Source of the DNA: Chiua virens
Taxonomy: Eukaryota > Basidiomycota > Agaricomycetes > Boletales > Boletaceae
Reading direction: 5' to 3'
NCBI GenBank assembly: GCA_019787685.1
Contig: JAHNUO010000003.1
Span: 1,364,001 to 1,428,000, forward strand
Length of the DNA stretch: 64,000 bases
Below the pieces are notes generated by a model. That model did no database searches. It saw only the letters and a program-made list of their open reading frames with translations, and was not told the DNA's origin. The position numbers and the translations under genes are program-made. Shown piece after piece: positions 13,601 through 23,807 of the stretch; positions within the stretch are counted from its first letter, which is position 1; every line of letters begins with the position of its first letter.

Positions 13601-14396
13601 ATTCGGCCCACTGGAAGCAACTGAACCAATTGCATTTGCTGAACCCGGTAAAACATTGGCAGTTGTGACACCTCCGGATATAGCCAATATATATGCATCA
13701 TCGTGTGTGTTGATCGCATCCAGGCTTCGGAGCCACGGTAAGATTGGGCCTAAGAACAATCAGGTTAAGTGGAACTCGGCGAGATAAGGAAAATAACCTT
13801 TGTGCGAATTGGAATCGCGTGCGCCGTTGAGTCTGGGAACGCTAGATACTCCGATATGAGAATGCATATCGACTATTCTGTTACACAAAAGCATTAGAAA
13901 GGCATCTCTGAAGAGAACGCAAGGAGATTGACCCTGGGGTGACCCAACTCCCGCCCACATCGACCGAGATAAGATCCTCGTAATCTGCCAGATTCTCCTC
14001 GGAGGTGTGACCTATGAACTTTACCATTCCCTTGTCCAACAGGACGTCTGCACCATAAACTTCGCTATCTCCAGTCCACACGGACGTGTTTTTGAGCAAT
14101 GTCGGGTGAGTACCGGGAACGAAACGGTCAGACTGGGTTCTCTGAGCGAAATTAGGAGGTGGCCCAGGCAGCACATGGAGCATGTTGCATTTCTGAAGTG
14201 TTTCTGCAGCATGGAGCGGTACCTTGATAGAATGCTCAGGTCCGAAGGTGTGGTGGGAAGCAGACCACAGCCAGACTGCGGCAGCAGCGCCGCAGAAAAT
14301 GAAGATCCGTGATAGCTTCTTCCTGCGAGCCGGAGGTCTTTCAACCGATCCAAGGTGGCTCCTATTCGAAGGGTAGTACGAAGGAAGTTTATCCAT
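10616..14396 (-). CDS. Membrane-anchored amidohydrolase (metallo-dependent hydrolase, often labelled CE9 in fungi)
   Basis: Multi-exon gene starting MDKLPSYYPSNRSHLGSVER. A basic stretch (ARRKKLSR) precedes one hydrophobic segment, IFIFCGAAAAVWLWSA, so a type II signal anchor with an exoplasmic catalytic domain is likely. Amidohydrolase landmarks follow in order: IVDMHSHIG (the metal-binding HxH), GGVTTANVLPGSANAIGG, HCYEAVD, LAAFHHAHETYLVP, SDHPVLNS (probable metal-site Asp), PAKVLGLDHRVGYIREG and DADIVMWDSHPLALGA. These place it with imidazolonepropionase-like and atrazine-chlorohydrolase-like enzymes. Basidiomycete copies are commonly called carbohydrate esterase 9, but substrate cannot be read from sequence. 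The C-terminus reads KAEAIALVSTNVEELLGV and ends HSVEWL. About ten introns interrupt the frame and not all borders were fixed. Convergent with the PRKRIP1-like gene and divergent from the MDR reductase. Confidence 0.85.
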
Positions 14397-14786
14397 GACC
14401 TAGGTATTGGCTGAAACCCCGTGGGACAAGTGAGACAGCGATAACGCTATGTATGTGAATTAGCGAGATACTCAATTCCGAAGAAGATCATGTCGGCTCT
14501 TGTGAGTACCGTTCAAGTTGAACCAGCTTGGTCTCCGGGACCGGAACATTTACAACAGCCGGCCCGGGATTACAACTTACCTCGGAGATTCGACGCAGTC
14601 CAGTCAGCTGCTCGCTCGATTTTGTCATGATCATCATTTTGCATGGGAAACTCTTTAGTTAATCCAAGTTCGGGCTGACAGATATCCTTTAGTAACTTGC
14701 GATCACACGTATCATGGGCAGGATACTTATAGCCTATGGTTCTCAACTTTATGTCTCCCAGAACCTTCCAACCCACTTTCAGAACA
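14397..14786. promoter_or_regulatory. Divergent intergenic region between amidohydrolase and MDR reductase
   Basis: 390 bases separate the start codons of the two divergent genes. A minus-strand open frame (14570-14869) overlaps the first MDR exon and resembles no family, so it is treated as chance. The shared upstream position suggests a common promoter zone; no specific factor site was identified. Confidence 0.4.
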
Positions 14787-16361
14787 ATGGCACCCACTAC
14801 CAATGCACGCGCGATCTTTAACGAGGTCCCTACAGGTGAGTCAACCTGATAAGGGTAACGGATAAGCATACAGTATTATTGACATCGCTCTTGGTGACAG
14901 ATTACCCTGTTCCCGGTCGCACGGTCGTGTACGATACAACCCAGACGATCGACCTAGAGAATGTACCTCTTAACGGCGGCATTCTCTTGAAGACCTTGGT
15001 CTTGTCGATTGACCCATATTTACGAGGCCGTATGAGGGATTCGACTGTCAAGTCATACAATGTGAGCTGTCGTGGTATCTCATCCAATATCCAATCCTAA
15101 TAGGTGATGGACGCCTGGCCAGGTTCCTTTTCAGCTTGGACAACCGTGAGTAGTGTCATTCCTCCAGAGTGTGACCCATATTTCTAACGACATTATAGGC
15201 TCCAAAATTATGGTGTAGGCGTCGTTCTTCGTTCCGAGACCCCCGCCTTTAATCCTGGCGATCATGTGTCTGGCATCCTGTGTGAGTAATTCGTGTCGGT
15301 ATAGCAAAAGTCGACGGATCTTAGTGTGACACAGCGTTCGAGGAGTACTCGGTGGTCACTCACATCGGGGCCTTCATGATCACCAAAATAGAGAACAAAC
15401 ACAACCTCCCCTGGAGCGTGTTCGTCGGAGCTGTCGGGATGCCCGGTATGTTTTATAACATGTCGGGAACACAACACGCAACTCACTTACTTCAAAGGTG
15501 CAACAGCCTACAGTGGTTGGAAAGAGTATGCGCAGGCAAAGAAGGTACGTCAACAATCCTGTTGGCTGCAGAGGGTTTGTCTTATGACGATCTGAAGGGG
15601 GAAGTTGCATTCATAAGTACTGGTGCAGGCGCAGTTGGATCGTGCGTCACTCCGTTCCACACTGGTAGATGCTATATCTGATTCGCGGTCCTTTAGTCTT
15701 GTCATTCAGATTGCGAAACGCGACGGTCTCAAAGTGATCGCCTCGGCCGGCTCCGACGAGAAAGTCGCATTCATGAAGGAACTCGGTGCTGATGTCGTCT
15801 TCAACTACAAGACTACAAAGGCGTCCGAGGTACTCGAAAAAGAAGGCCCAATCGACGTGTATGTTGTTCCACCAATTTGGCTTAGTGAGCACGAATAACT
15901 TTTGATAAGGTATTGGGACAATGTCGGGGGCGAAACTCTCGAGGCTGCACTGGCAGTTGCAGCGAAAAATGCACGCTTCATTGTGAGTTGGGCTGTTTAG
16001 GAAGAATTTTCCATCCTAACCACGTTCCTAGGAATGTGGAATGATTTCTGGATACAACACGAAGCCATATCCAGTGATGGTAAGCCTTAGATCCGAGTCT
16101 TTGGGACCATCCTTATATACCCACCAGAACTTGATGCAAATTATTTCGCGCGAGATCAAAATTTACGGTTTCATTGTGCATTCCATTCATTCGAAGCACA
16201 AGGATGCTTTCGATGTCGAAATGCCTGCACTCATTGCATCTGGCGAACTCAAGTTTAAAGAGGATATCTCCAAAGGCCTTCAGAGTGCGGGAGAGACAAT
16301 TTTGGCTGTTCAGAAAGGCACGAACACAGGAAAGAGCGTCATTGTCGTGGCAGATCAGTAG
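14787..16361 (+). CDS. NADP-dependent MDR oxidoreductase (leukotriene B4 12-hydroxydehydrogenase / alkenal reductase type)
   Basis: About eight short exons begin with MAPTTNARAIFNEVPT. The N-terminal GroES-like half contains ENVPLNGGILLKTLVLSIDP followed by YLRGRMRDS, a standard signature of the LTB4DH/PGR group. The Rossmann half has STGAGAVGS (NADP-binding turn), VIASAGSDEKVAFMKELGAD, VYWDNVGGETL and CGMISGYN, and the end is GKSVIVVADQ. There are no zinc-binding cysteines, as expected for this zinc-independent branch, which reduces alpha,beta-unsaturated aldehydes and ketones with NADPH. The spliced size of roughly 340-350 residues fits. Fungi carry many paralogues, so the exact substrate is unknown. 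Intron borders between 15100 and 15700 were judged from frame continuity. Confidence 0.85.
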
Positions 16362-16929
16362 ATCTTGACCCGCAAGTTTTGTGAAATGTACATGTATAAC
16401 TTATAAGCTAGCAAATGCTCGGTCGAATATCATGTTAGTAGTGACAGACAGCATAATATGAACCTTCTTCGGTCTCTTCTTTGGTGTCAAATGTTGCAAT
16501 TCGAACCTTCCCTTAAGAGCGTTGTACTAGTACTGGGTGGATGGAACGAATATGATCATTGCTATGTTGTGTTGGCGTCGACTTTCCCGAAACTAAATAT
16601 GCCACTGACAACCATTCGAAGAGTGGCTTTCTACCATTCATAAAAATATGCTTAGCGTAGTAACTTTGGTCCTGACGCTTGGACCATTGCGACGATTTGG
16701 CTTTTGGGAGTCAGGCGACAACTCAGTAGTGACATGGAGAGGAATAAATCGAGGGGAAGCAAGCGTAACAAAATCAAATAATGGTAACTGTAGGACATCG
16801 GTATCTGCTAAACAGAACTGAGACGACGCGACGCGTTTCGTCACCAACGAGCCTACAGATTTCGTTAGCAACACATACCACCACCCCTGCCAAAGCACGA
16901 ACCAATTCCACCAAAGTAAACGAGTCCAT
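16362..16929. other. Intergenic region, convergent gene ends
   Basis: 568 bases between the stop of the MDR reductase and the stop of the small acidic protein gene on the other strand. Only short open frames without protein-like composition are present, and no RNA gene or repeat was recognised. It presumably holds the two 3' UTRs. Confidence 0.5.
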
Positions 16930-17451
16930 CTATGTCGTGCCCTCAACATGTTCCTTGTCGATTGGAAGTCTCTTCTCGAGCTGAAGCGCAAACTTGCCTA
17001 GCAGCGACCACAACTTGGCGTAAAAAGGATCGTTGAGATCACAATTTTGTTTTACGTATTGGCGCAAGAGCCGTGCCATCCGTATGGCTTCTTCGCGCGT
17101 CGGGGGTGATGTATCATCCTCACTGCTCTCCTCGTCAGAGTCCATTTCTTCGTCTGACTCTGTGTCCGGCTCCACTGCATCCTCCTCGATACGCTCGCAC
17201 GGCGGGTCAACGTACTCGTCTAGAGTCATTCGGTTCGCGGGGTCAAGAAGACCTCTCGCAACGAGTTTGTCCAACGCGTCATTGAAATCCTTTTCTGCTT
17301 CCGCAATTTGAGGAATATGTGCGTAGCGAGTAGCAGACGTTGAGGATGAGGTAGACAAGGATGGTTTGCGAGACGAGCGTGTCGACGCGTTTATTTTTGG
17401 TGCAGGGCGTGTAGTGGTTTTTTTCAGATTCGTTTTCTTTGCAGGGGGCAT
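16930..17451 (-). CDS. Uncharacterised small protein with acidic middle region
   Basis: Single-exon frame of 173 residues from ATG at 17451 (MPPAKKTNLKK). I do not recognise the family. The first ~45 residues are rich in Lys, Thr, Pro and Ser (KINASTRSSRKPSLSTSSST), compatible with a disordered, possibly nuclear segment. A helical stretch follows (IAEAEKDFNDALDKLVARGL), then DEYVDPPCERIEEDA and an Asp/Glu/Ser-rich run, and finally a well-formed helical region, REEAIRMARLLRQYVKQNCD plus FYAKLWSLLGKFALQLEKRL. The ordered C-terminal part argues for a real protein. It is divergent from the DUF2461 gene with 126 bases between starts. An open frame extends upstream to 17499 but without an ATG. Confidence 0.62.
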   Translation of the reverse strand: MPPAKKTNLKKTTTRPAPKINASTRSSRKPSLSTSSSTSATRYAHIPQIAEAEKDFNDALDKLVARGLLDPANRMTLDEYVDPPCERIEEDAVEPDTESDEEMDSDEESSEDDTSPPTREEAIRMARLLRQYVKQNCDLNDPFYAKLWSLLGKFALQLEKRLPIDKEHVEGTT

Positions 17452-17577
17452 GGATGCTGTCTTGGTCGGTTGAAAGAATGTTGAGCTTGCGACCGTCACT
17501 TTTTAAGTACGTAGAAGAAACTCCGACTCAGGGGATCTTACTCAACCGTGAAGTAACTCGTTGATTGATACTACAAT

Positions 17578-19399
17578 ATGGCAAAGCACAGCAGAAACAC
17601 GGCAAAGAAACCCGCGTCTGCGAGCCTAGCACGCGTTGAAAGACAAGTCGATGATGTGGACGAGGAAGAATACGTCTCGGGAAGCGACGACGACACGGCG
17701 TCCTTGCATAGCGACGCGCTCGACGAGCAATCCGACGACACTGGAAAAAGGAAGCGCCGACGTGTCCTGTCGTCGTCGGCCTCGAAGCGCGCGCCGACTT
17801 CGAATCGCAAGAGTAAGCGGAGCGGAGCGAACAAAGAGAAGGCGCCTGCAAGAAAGAAGCGCAAGGTAAGTGAGGAGGCCAGCGAGGACGAATCCGAAAG
17901 CGATGTCGTCCAACTCAGGAAGGGTCAGGAGGTCGTCGGGAAGGTCGTCGAGGCACCGACGACCGGATGGGGTGCATACAACGTTTCCTGCTTTCTTTGA
18001 GAATCGTATGACTGACTCTAAACTCCTTTGATAGCTCCTGAAGGCCAGGTGTCTCAGCACACCCTGGATTTTCTGTCGCACATGCAAGACCCAACATGCA
18101 ATGATCGCGTCTGGTAAGTACTACCAACGTCGGGTTTTATTTCGCGATTTTCTAACGTGGTATCCGTCTGTTAGGTTCAGACTTCATGGTATATTGTTTC
18201 ACTTGTGCGGCCGTTCGTATAGCTCACTGATAATCCTTGTTTGGAAACTCAGAGCCCATTTACCGACGATGCGAAAAGGAGTTCAAGGATTTCATCGAGG
18301 CATTTACCACGATGCTCACCGAAGTAGACGTTCAAATACCTCCCCTCCCTCCTAAGGATGTTATCCATCGGATTTATAGAGACGTCCGTGTTACTCCATC
18401 TTCACCTGTTGTTTCACTGAACGAGATGTATAGATTCGGTTCAGCAACGACAAGACGCCTTACAAGACGAACTTCTCCGCCAGCTTCTCAAGAAGCGGTA
18501 GGAAAGGGACCTTTGCTTTCTGTGCGCTGTTGTGAAATGCTTTAATTAGACTACTGTCATCCTAACTTACTCCCTTTTAGATTACATGTGAGTTGTTCGT
18601 CTTTGTGAGTGTACCCTCCTGACCAATCTCCGCGCGATAATCAGAATGAGTGCGTTCGTCCCCTGCTGTCAGTAATTCCGTGTTCATGTTTTGCGTTCAG
18701 TTAAACCAGGAAACGAGAGTTCGCTTGCTGCCGGAGCATGGTGTCCAGCCAAGAACGAACTCAACATGATCCGGTAAAAGCTTTCGCGCTTTCCTAACAA
18801 ACTGCGGCGCCTAATCCCTTTGGTCTCATTCAAGGAACCACATCAAGCACTCCTCGGACCGACTTCGCGAGATTATCTCAGCACCTGACTTTGTGGCCCA
18901 TTTCGGCGAGGCGTGTCCACATCCCAAAGGACAGCGCCAGAACGTATTTGGTGCGGAAGATGAGCTCAAGACAGCCCCGAAAGGCGTTGATAGGAATCAC
19001 AAGTGCGTCTATTTATCGTGCGCATGTTTCCCCACGGATCTACCCTAACTAGTGTCTCGTACCTCTGAATATCAGGGACATTGACCTTTTGAAATGTCGT
19101 TCGTTGGCGGTCTTCAGAACGTATGTGTCGGCACGTTTTTGCTCGACTTTGGCCATATTGATGCTGTGGATCCTTTTCCCCGTCTTGTTGGTTTGACCGT
19201 CAGGTTTTCCGACGAACAGGTGCTTGCGGGGACGTTCATACAAGAACTGGAACAAGTCGCACGGATCCTTAGACCATTCGTTCACTAGTGAGTAGGGTGC
19301 TCGTCGAACGTGATTTTGAAAGCTTGACATACCTCTTTCGACAGTCTCAATGACATGATTACATTACCTGTCGGAAACGATGAAGACGCTGATGAGTGA
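17578..19399 (+). CDS. DUF2461 (TIGR02453) family protein with charged N-terminal extension
   Basis: Multi-exon gene starting MAKHSRNTAKKPASASLARV. About 120 N-terminal residues are strongly charged and low in complexity, with Asp/Glu/Ser runs and basic patches such as KRKRRRV and RKKRKV that look like nuclear localisation signals. The DUF2461 domain follows after splicing: LDFLSHMQDPTCNDRVWF, EPIYRRCEKEFKDFIEA, PPLPPKDVIHRIYRDVRFSN, DKTPYKTNFSASFSRSGRKG, then LAAGAWCPAKNELNMIRNHI and finally PFVHYLNDMI near the C-terminus. DUF2461 proteins occur across fungi and bacteria with no settled biochemical role, so none is assigned here. At least eight introns are present and some small ones between 18540 and 18840 are approximate. 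The final junction joins the Tyr codon across an intron after 19286. Confidence 0.83.
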
Positions 19400-19854
19400 A
19401 TGTACATCTTGTGATCAAGAGTACGCAATGATCTACAGAATGTAAAATGTCGTAGTGACACTTTAATATTACCCTTTGATACGCGAATGATAGTTATTGT
19501 GTTTAAGTTGACACGTTACACATGTACTTTTATGCCGTTGCTTCATTATTATTAGTGGGCCAACATTTATCAGGGGACTAGCGGTAGTAATTTCTCTTTC
19601 ATGTTACTTCCGCTGGGGTTTTGGTTTTCCCTTATGATGTACTGCGCTTAAGCTTCACCGAACCCCAGTGTTGTTGGCGAGTTTCTAAACGTGTTTCATG
19701 CGAACAAACAGTGCGATCAACGCATTCGATGGTGTTATCAGTACACGTCTAGCGTGTACAACATTTGTTACAGTCTGCAAACCGGATTCCATCCAACTCT
19801 CTCGGTCATTTAATTCACCGCAGTTCCAGGACCTCACAGAGGCTTTTGATTCAC
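19400..19854. other. Intergenic region, convergent gene ends
   Basis: 455 bases between the stop of the DUF2461 gene and the inferred stop of the minus-strand membrane protein. Short overlapping frames occur on both strands near 19690-19850 but none looks like a conserved protein. No RNA gene or repeat was recognised. Confidence 0.45.
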
Positions 19855-20984
19855 CTAGTCGGCGTAGATCGGGACATCTCCATATCTGGTCCCGCCTTTG
19901 GGATCCGTCGACCACTGGGTCATGCTCGAATCACCATACGACGGCAACCCGTCGTCCCCAGCATTGATGTACTATTAACGCCAAGATCGTCAGCCTTTAT
20001 GAATGAAGCGAATTTATGGTCCTCACAGGAGGCAAATAGCTGTTCCGATCAAAGTGGCTTCTCTGCTTCATAGGCACCGTCACCACCAACACCTACACAC
20101 ATGGCGAACGGGGAAAAGCAACAAGGTCAGTCGGTGAGAACCAGGCGCCATGGCTCAACAAGCACGTACGAGGATCTCCCTGAAGAACCCAGGTGCACTT
20201 GCCTTCCAGACGGGGGCGTCACCGTAGGATGATGCGGCAAGCATATCCCCTCTCGTCCATTGATTTGCCAGTCTTCTCACACGGCGTATTCCCTGTCCAT
20301 CGCAGACCGATAAGCCACATGTCACGGGACGGGAACATGGCGCGAAAATGAAGGGCGCAGGGTTCAGTGATGCAACCGACGTACCGAGTATTTCCATACG
20401 ACCACAGGCACGCACAGGACGATCCACGTCGCGAGCGTGACGCTAAACGCGATCAGACGCGCAAGCCAGACAAGTCTATCAGTCTCGTCGGTGCCGATAG
20501 GGACGGCATCCCCACTCGAGGCGGAGCCCTCTAGTGCTGGGAGAGTGATGTAGTAGGTCGTGACGGGAACCAAAAAGGACAGTCTGCATCGGGAGGCAAC
20601 GCGAATGTCAGGGTTCGTGCATGGTAATGTATAACATAGTAGAATGTGGGAGGGTTCGGAGTACTTACACCAAGAGCATTGCGAGATACGCTCTTTCAAA
20701 CAGAGGCCGACAGTAGTGCGATGCCAACTGAGTGAGCGTCGACACGCGGGCCTCCCAAGCGTTTGGTGAGATCTATAGGCATCACAGCATGCAAAGCGCA
20801 TGTGGTGAGCTTTCTCTGGCGCAAAAGAGATGCGGTAGCGACCCACGTAATCCTTCAACTCGAAAGGCAAGGTAGGTGGAGCTTGAGCATGAGATAATTC
20901 CTGGATCGAGGTCATTCAGGTCCCTTGACCAGTGGAATGAAGCATCGGCTCACCACGACGACATCGGTGGTAGGTTCGTTTGAA
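19855..20984 (-). CDS. Unrecognised multi-exon membrane protein, N-terminus unresolved
   Basis: I do not recognise the family. Splicing six or so exons yields a continuous protein: NEPTTDVVV, ELSHAQAPPTLPFELKDY, ISPNAWEARVSTLTQLASHY, CRPLFERAYLAMLLV, then hydrophobic LSFLVPVTTYYITLPAL, an acidic loop (GTDETDRL), a second membrane segment LIAFSVTLATWIVLCVPVVV, a basic cytosolic-looking stretch GIRRVRRLANQWTRGDMLAA, and a hydrophilic tail ending GGTRYGDVPIYAD. Phases agree at each junction, for example the gtaagt donor after the AMLL segment and the gttaatag acceptor before the tail. This makes a genuine two- or three-pass membrane protein likely. The first exon could not be fixed: the in-frame reading upstream of NEPTT meets a stop, so an intron ending at the pyrimidine-rich site near 20985 is assumed. 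Confidence 0.55.
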
Positions 20985-21395
20985 CTCGGAAGAAGAGAAA
21001 GGGACGCTCATGGCGGTTGGTAGGAATACAGGGAAAGCGAGTGTCGGTTTCCAAGTCGTGTCAAGATTGGGAGTAGTGAGGGGTTCAGTTGGTACACAAA
21101 AGGGGAGGACCAGCTCCAGGGACGAGTCTCTCGTTTTCTTGCCAGAGATAGAGGACAAAAACGCACCGGGCGATGTACTTAGTCTTATAAATCAGAGGAG
21201 GGCAGTGGATCGCACTGATCTGCTGGTGGGAAACCTGGGCGACATGACAACCGTTGCAGTCTGGTTGGCGACAATCAAATGACACAGGCAAGACTGCGGA
21301 AAGAAAATCATTTGTATCAAGGTCGATTCGAGTAGCCAATGAATCTTTTGTTTCATGTGTTCAATATCGCGCGCATGGTAAAATCAGATACATCG
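20985..21395. other. Intergenic / 5' region of the minus-strand membrane protein
   Basis: About 410 bases between the first supported exon of the membrane protein and the stop of RMT2. It should contain the missing first exon and promoter of the membrane protein gene. An ATG on the minus strand near 21018 opens a short frame that does not join the next exon in phase. Confidence 0.4.
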
Positions 21396-22899
21396 TCACT
21401 TTTGAAGCTGGGCAACTGGCAGTCGGTATATGGGCAGAGTAAAGTATTTTCGTGTCCCTCCCCATCGATCATATGCATCATCCTCTGAATCGTCCAGTCC
21501 AACCTCGACATCATGCCAATTGACTTCGAATCCGATATTAGACAGGTGACAATCGGCCACGCGGGTGTAGACATCGTAGAAAGCAGCATCTTGGTGTGTA
21601 CAATGAGCATCCACGGAGAACTCAAAGGAAAGACGGATCCGGACATACTCGTCGCGCCCAATCCATTGAAAAAACTGAATCGTGCATCAGGCCCGTCTAG
21701 GAGAGCTGGCAGGCGCTTGAAGAACTTGTAAAGGTCTTCGAAGTTCAAGTTCAGGGACTACACTCCAACAAAGGTCGCGAAGCTTACCGTCATATCGTTC
21801 CGCAAACGTGTCGGTGTAGACGACGTCAAACATACCCAGCTCACGGAACTCGTCGCTGGAGAGTACATCTTGCCACTTTCCTTTCAAGATCTTCACGTTC
21901 GATTTCTCATGCCACCCCTTTTCTTCCATATACGCAAGCACATCGGGGTGTGCCTCGATGATGACATGCAGAGAGGGTGATTTGGCCAGGGACTGAAACA
22001 TGGAGTCGATCTTGGCGAGCGTGAGATTTGATCAAAAAGAAAATAAAGGAATTCACGAACGATACCCAGACCGAATCCGACATTGAGGATTCTTAGTCCG
22101 GTGTTCAACTTTGGATGACTTGAGCCGAGTTCGTCGACCGTTTTGCGCACTAAGTACGATCATGTGTAGGGTGCATATCATAAGGAGGACGATTGGATCA
22201 CTTACTGATGTCATGTTCCCACTGCATCATGACGCCGACTTGTTCACCATTGTCAAGTTTCAAAAGGCATACGTCCTGACCCTTGGCATCTGTAGTGAAT
22301 TTTAAGCGCGAGGTCAGGAATGCGTCTGTGGATCCAGCTGGGGAGTCATCCTCTTGACGGATTAGCAAAGAAGAAGGTGTCTCGACGAATGACGACTTTG
22401 AGGAGACGAGAGCGAAGAGCAATTCTGTGAGGGTTTCAATGATGGTGAATGGAATGGAGTTGTGTATGAAGCACCTGCGCGGATGCCAGCATCACGAATG
22501 AGCGTGTAACATGCGTCGTTGTTCATGGATAAGGCAATGTCACCAGCAGTGTTTCCGAGGTTGTCGACTGATTCATGGGCGATATGAGAGATAGGGATGA
22601 CAAGACAAGAAGGACTCGCCTGTGTTCCACAGAGCACCTTCTTCCAGGAGAAGTTTGACTAGCTGGTCGTTGCCAACATAAGCGGCTGCGTGCAAGGGGG
22701 AGGTACCTTGATTATCTTGAAACCAGAGGGGAGCATCTTCGTCGATGAGGTCTCGAATGTTGTCGATGGGCTCTTTTTCAAGGATAGCCTGTATAAGTGT
22801 TGTTCCGAGTTCTGTGAGGGCATTAATTTCTTCGAGATCTTGATCTTGGATGATGATCTGAGGGTCATCCGGGTCAGGCCCGGGGACATTGTCGCTCAT
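21396..22899 (-). CDS. RMT2: Protein arginine N5-methyltransferase RMT2 (ankyrin repeat plus methyltransferase)
   Basis: Multi-exon gene starting MSDNVPGPDPDDP at 22899. Ankyrin-type repeats come first: GTSPLHAAAYVGNDQLVKLL and, in the next exon, VDNLGNTAGDIALSMNNDAC. The catalytic part includes FTTDAKGQDVCLLKLDNGEQ, MMQWEHDI, LRILNVGFGLGI (SAM-binding loop), HVIIEAHPDVLAYMEEKGW, ILKGKWQDVL, FDVVYTDTFAERY, and the C-terminal RFSFFNGLGAT, FYDVYTRVADCHLSNIGFEV plus YFTLPIYRLPVAQL. This domain order is specific to Rmt2, which methylates the delta nitrogen of an arginine in ribosomal protein Rpl12. Introns lie near 21745-21800, 21998-22060 and 22560-22620 among others. The gene is divergent from the WBP4-like gene, with 180 bases between starts, a possible shared promoter. 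Confidence 0.93.
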
Positions 22900-23079
22900 A
22901 GTGAATAATTGGCCTGTCGGTTGAGGATATATTACATTGCAGATGGTGTCACTTATACATTGTGTAAGGGGCCGATGCACTCACTTAGTTGTCAAGCTTC
23001 AAGAGTTGAGACTGCCGGCGGTCGATCGGGGCGAGAGCGCAAGGCGTATTACATAATCAAAACTTGACTCGCTACCACC

Positions 23080-23783
23080 ATGTCGGAATACTGGGTGTCG
23101 CACAAACGGTACCACTGCAAGTACTGTAACATCTACATCGCGGACGACAAGCCATCGCGACAGCAGCATGAGAATGGATTGCGACACAAGGGGAACGTGG
23201 AACGGTTCGTGAGGGGGCTGTACAAGGAGGGAGAAAAGCGGGCGAGAGAGCGGGAGGAGGAGAAGGGGATCATGGCGAGTGTCGGAAAGGTGAGTGGCGG
23301 ATGATACTAATTGGACGAGACTGATAGATGAATGCATAGGCAGCAGAAGCTGCGTATGCACTGGATGTAGCGGCTGGACGCGGAGGGAGCTCTAGCGGAG
23401 GATCGACGGAGACAGTCGCTGCAAAACCAAAGCCAAAGGCGAAACCGTCCGATGCGTACGCAAATTACAGCACGCCAGCGTCGCTGGGCTACGTAGACCC
23501 TGGAGTAGAAGAGGCGGAGCAGAGGGTGCACGCGGGCACACCGGGGGCATGGACAGTGGTGAACAAGGAGGAGGGGAAGACCAAGGAGGACAATGAGGAT
23601 ACGAAGGGATCGACGGGGGAGAAGCGGGCCGCAGGAGAAGAGAGTTTGGATGATGTGCGAGCGTTCAAGTTGCGCAAGAAGACAGCGAGCGTCGGATTAG
23701 GTGAGATCTACCAACCAGATGGAGAACAACCCGACGAACAGCCTAAATTCCGAAAAAGGAAAGTTAGACCACCAGCAATGTAA
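23080..23783 (+). CDS. WBP4-like U1-type zinc finger protein without WW domains
   Basis: Two exons, 23080-23289 and 23340-23783, encode 217 residues. The N-terminus MSEYWVSHKRYHCKYCNIYI with H30 and H36 in QQHENGLRHKGNV is the matrin/U1-C type C2H2 finger of WBP4/FBP21. In that family it is followed by a charged helix (here GLYKEGEKRAREREEEKG). Human WBP4 then carries two WW domains and works in the activated spliceosome. Here the rest is Ala/Lys/Asp rich, with NYSTPASLGYVDPG and a conserved-looking C-terminus LDDVRAFKLRKKTA and FRKRKVRPPA, but no WW domain. A splicing-associated role is inferred from the finger and the family. Its stop lies only 24 bases before the ATG of the next gene on the same strand. 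Confidence 0.85.
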
Positions 23784-23807
23784 CCTTAGTCGTCTGTCGA
23801 TAGTTCA

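Noticed and set aside
14570..14869. Minus-strand frame of 99 residues
   Set aside because: It overlaps the first exon of the MDR reductase, has no family resemblance, and the plus-strand gene is firmly supported.
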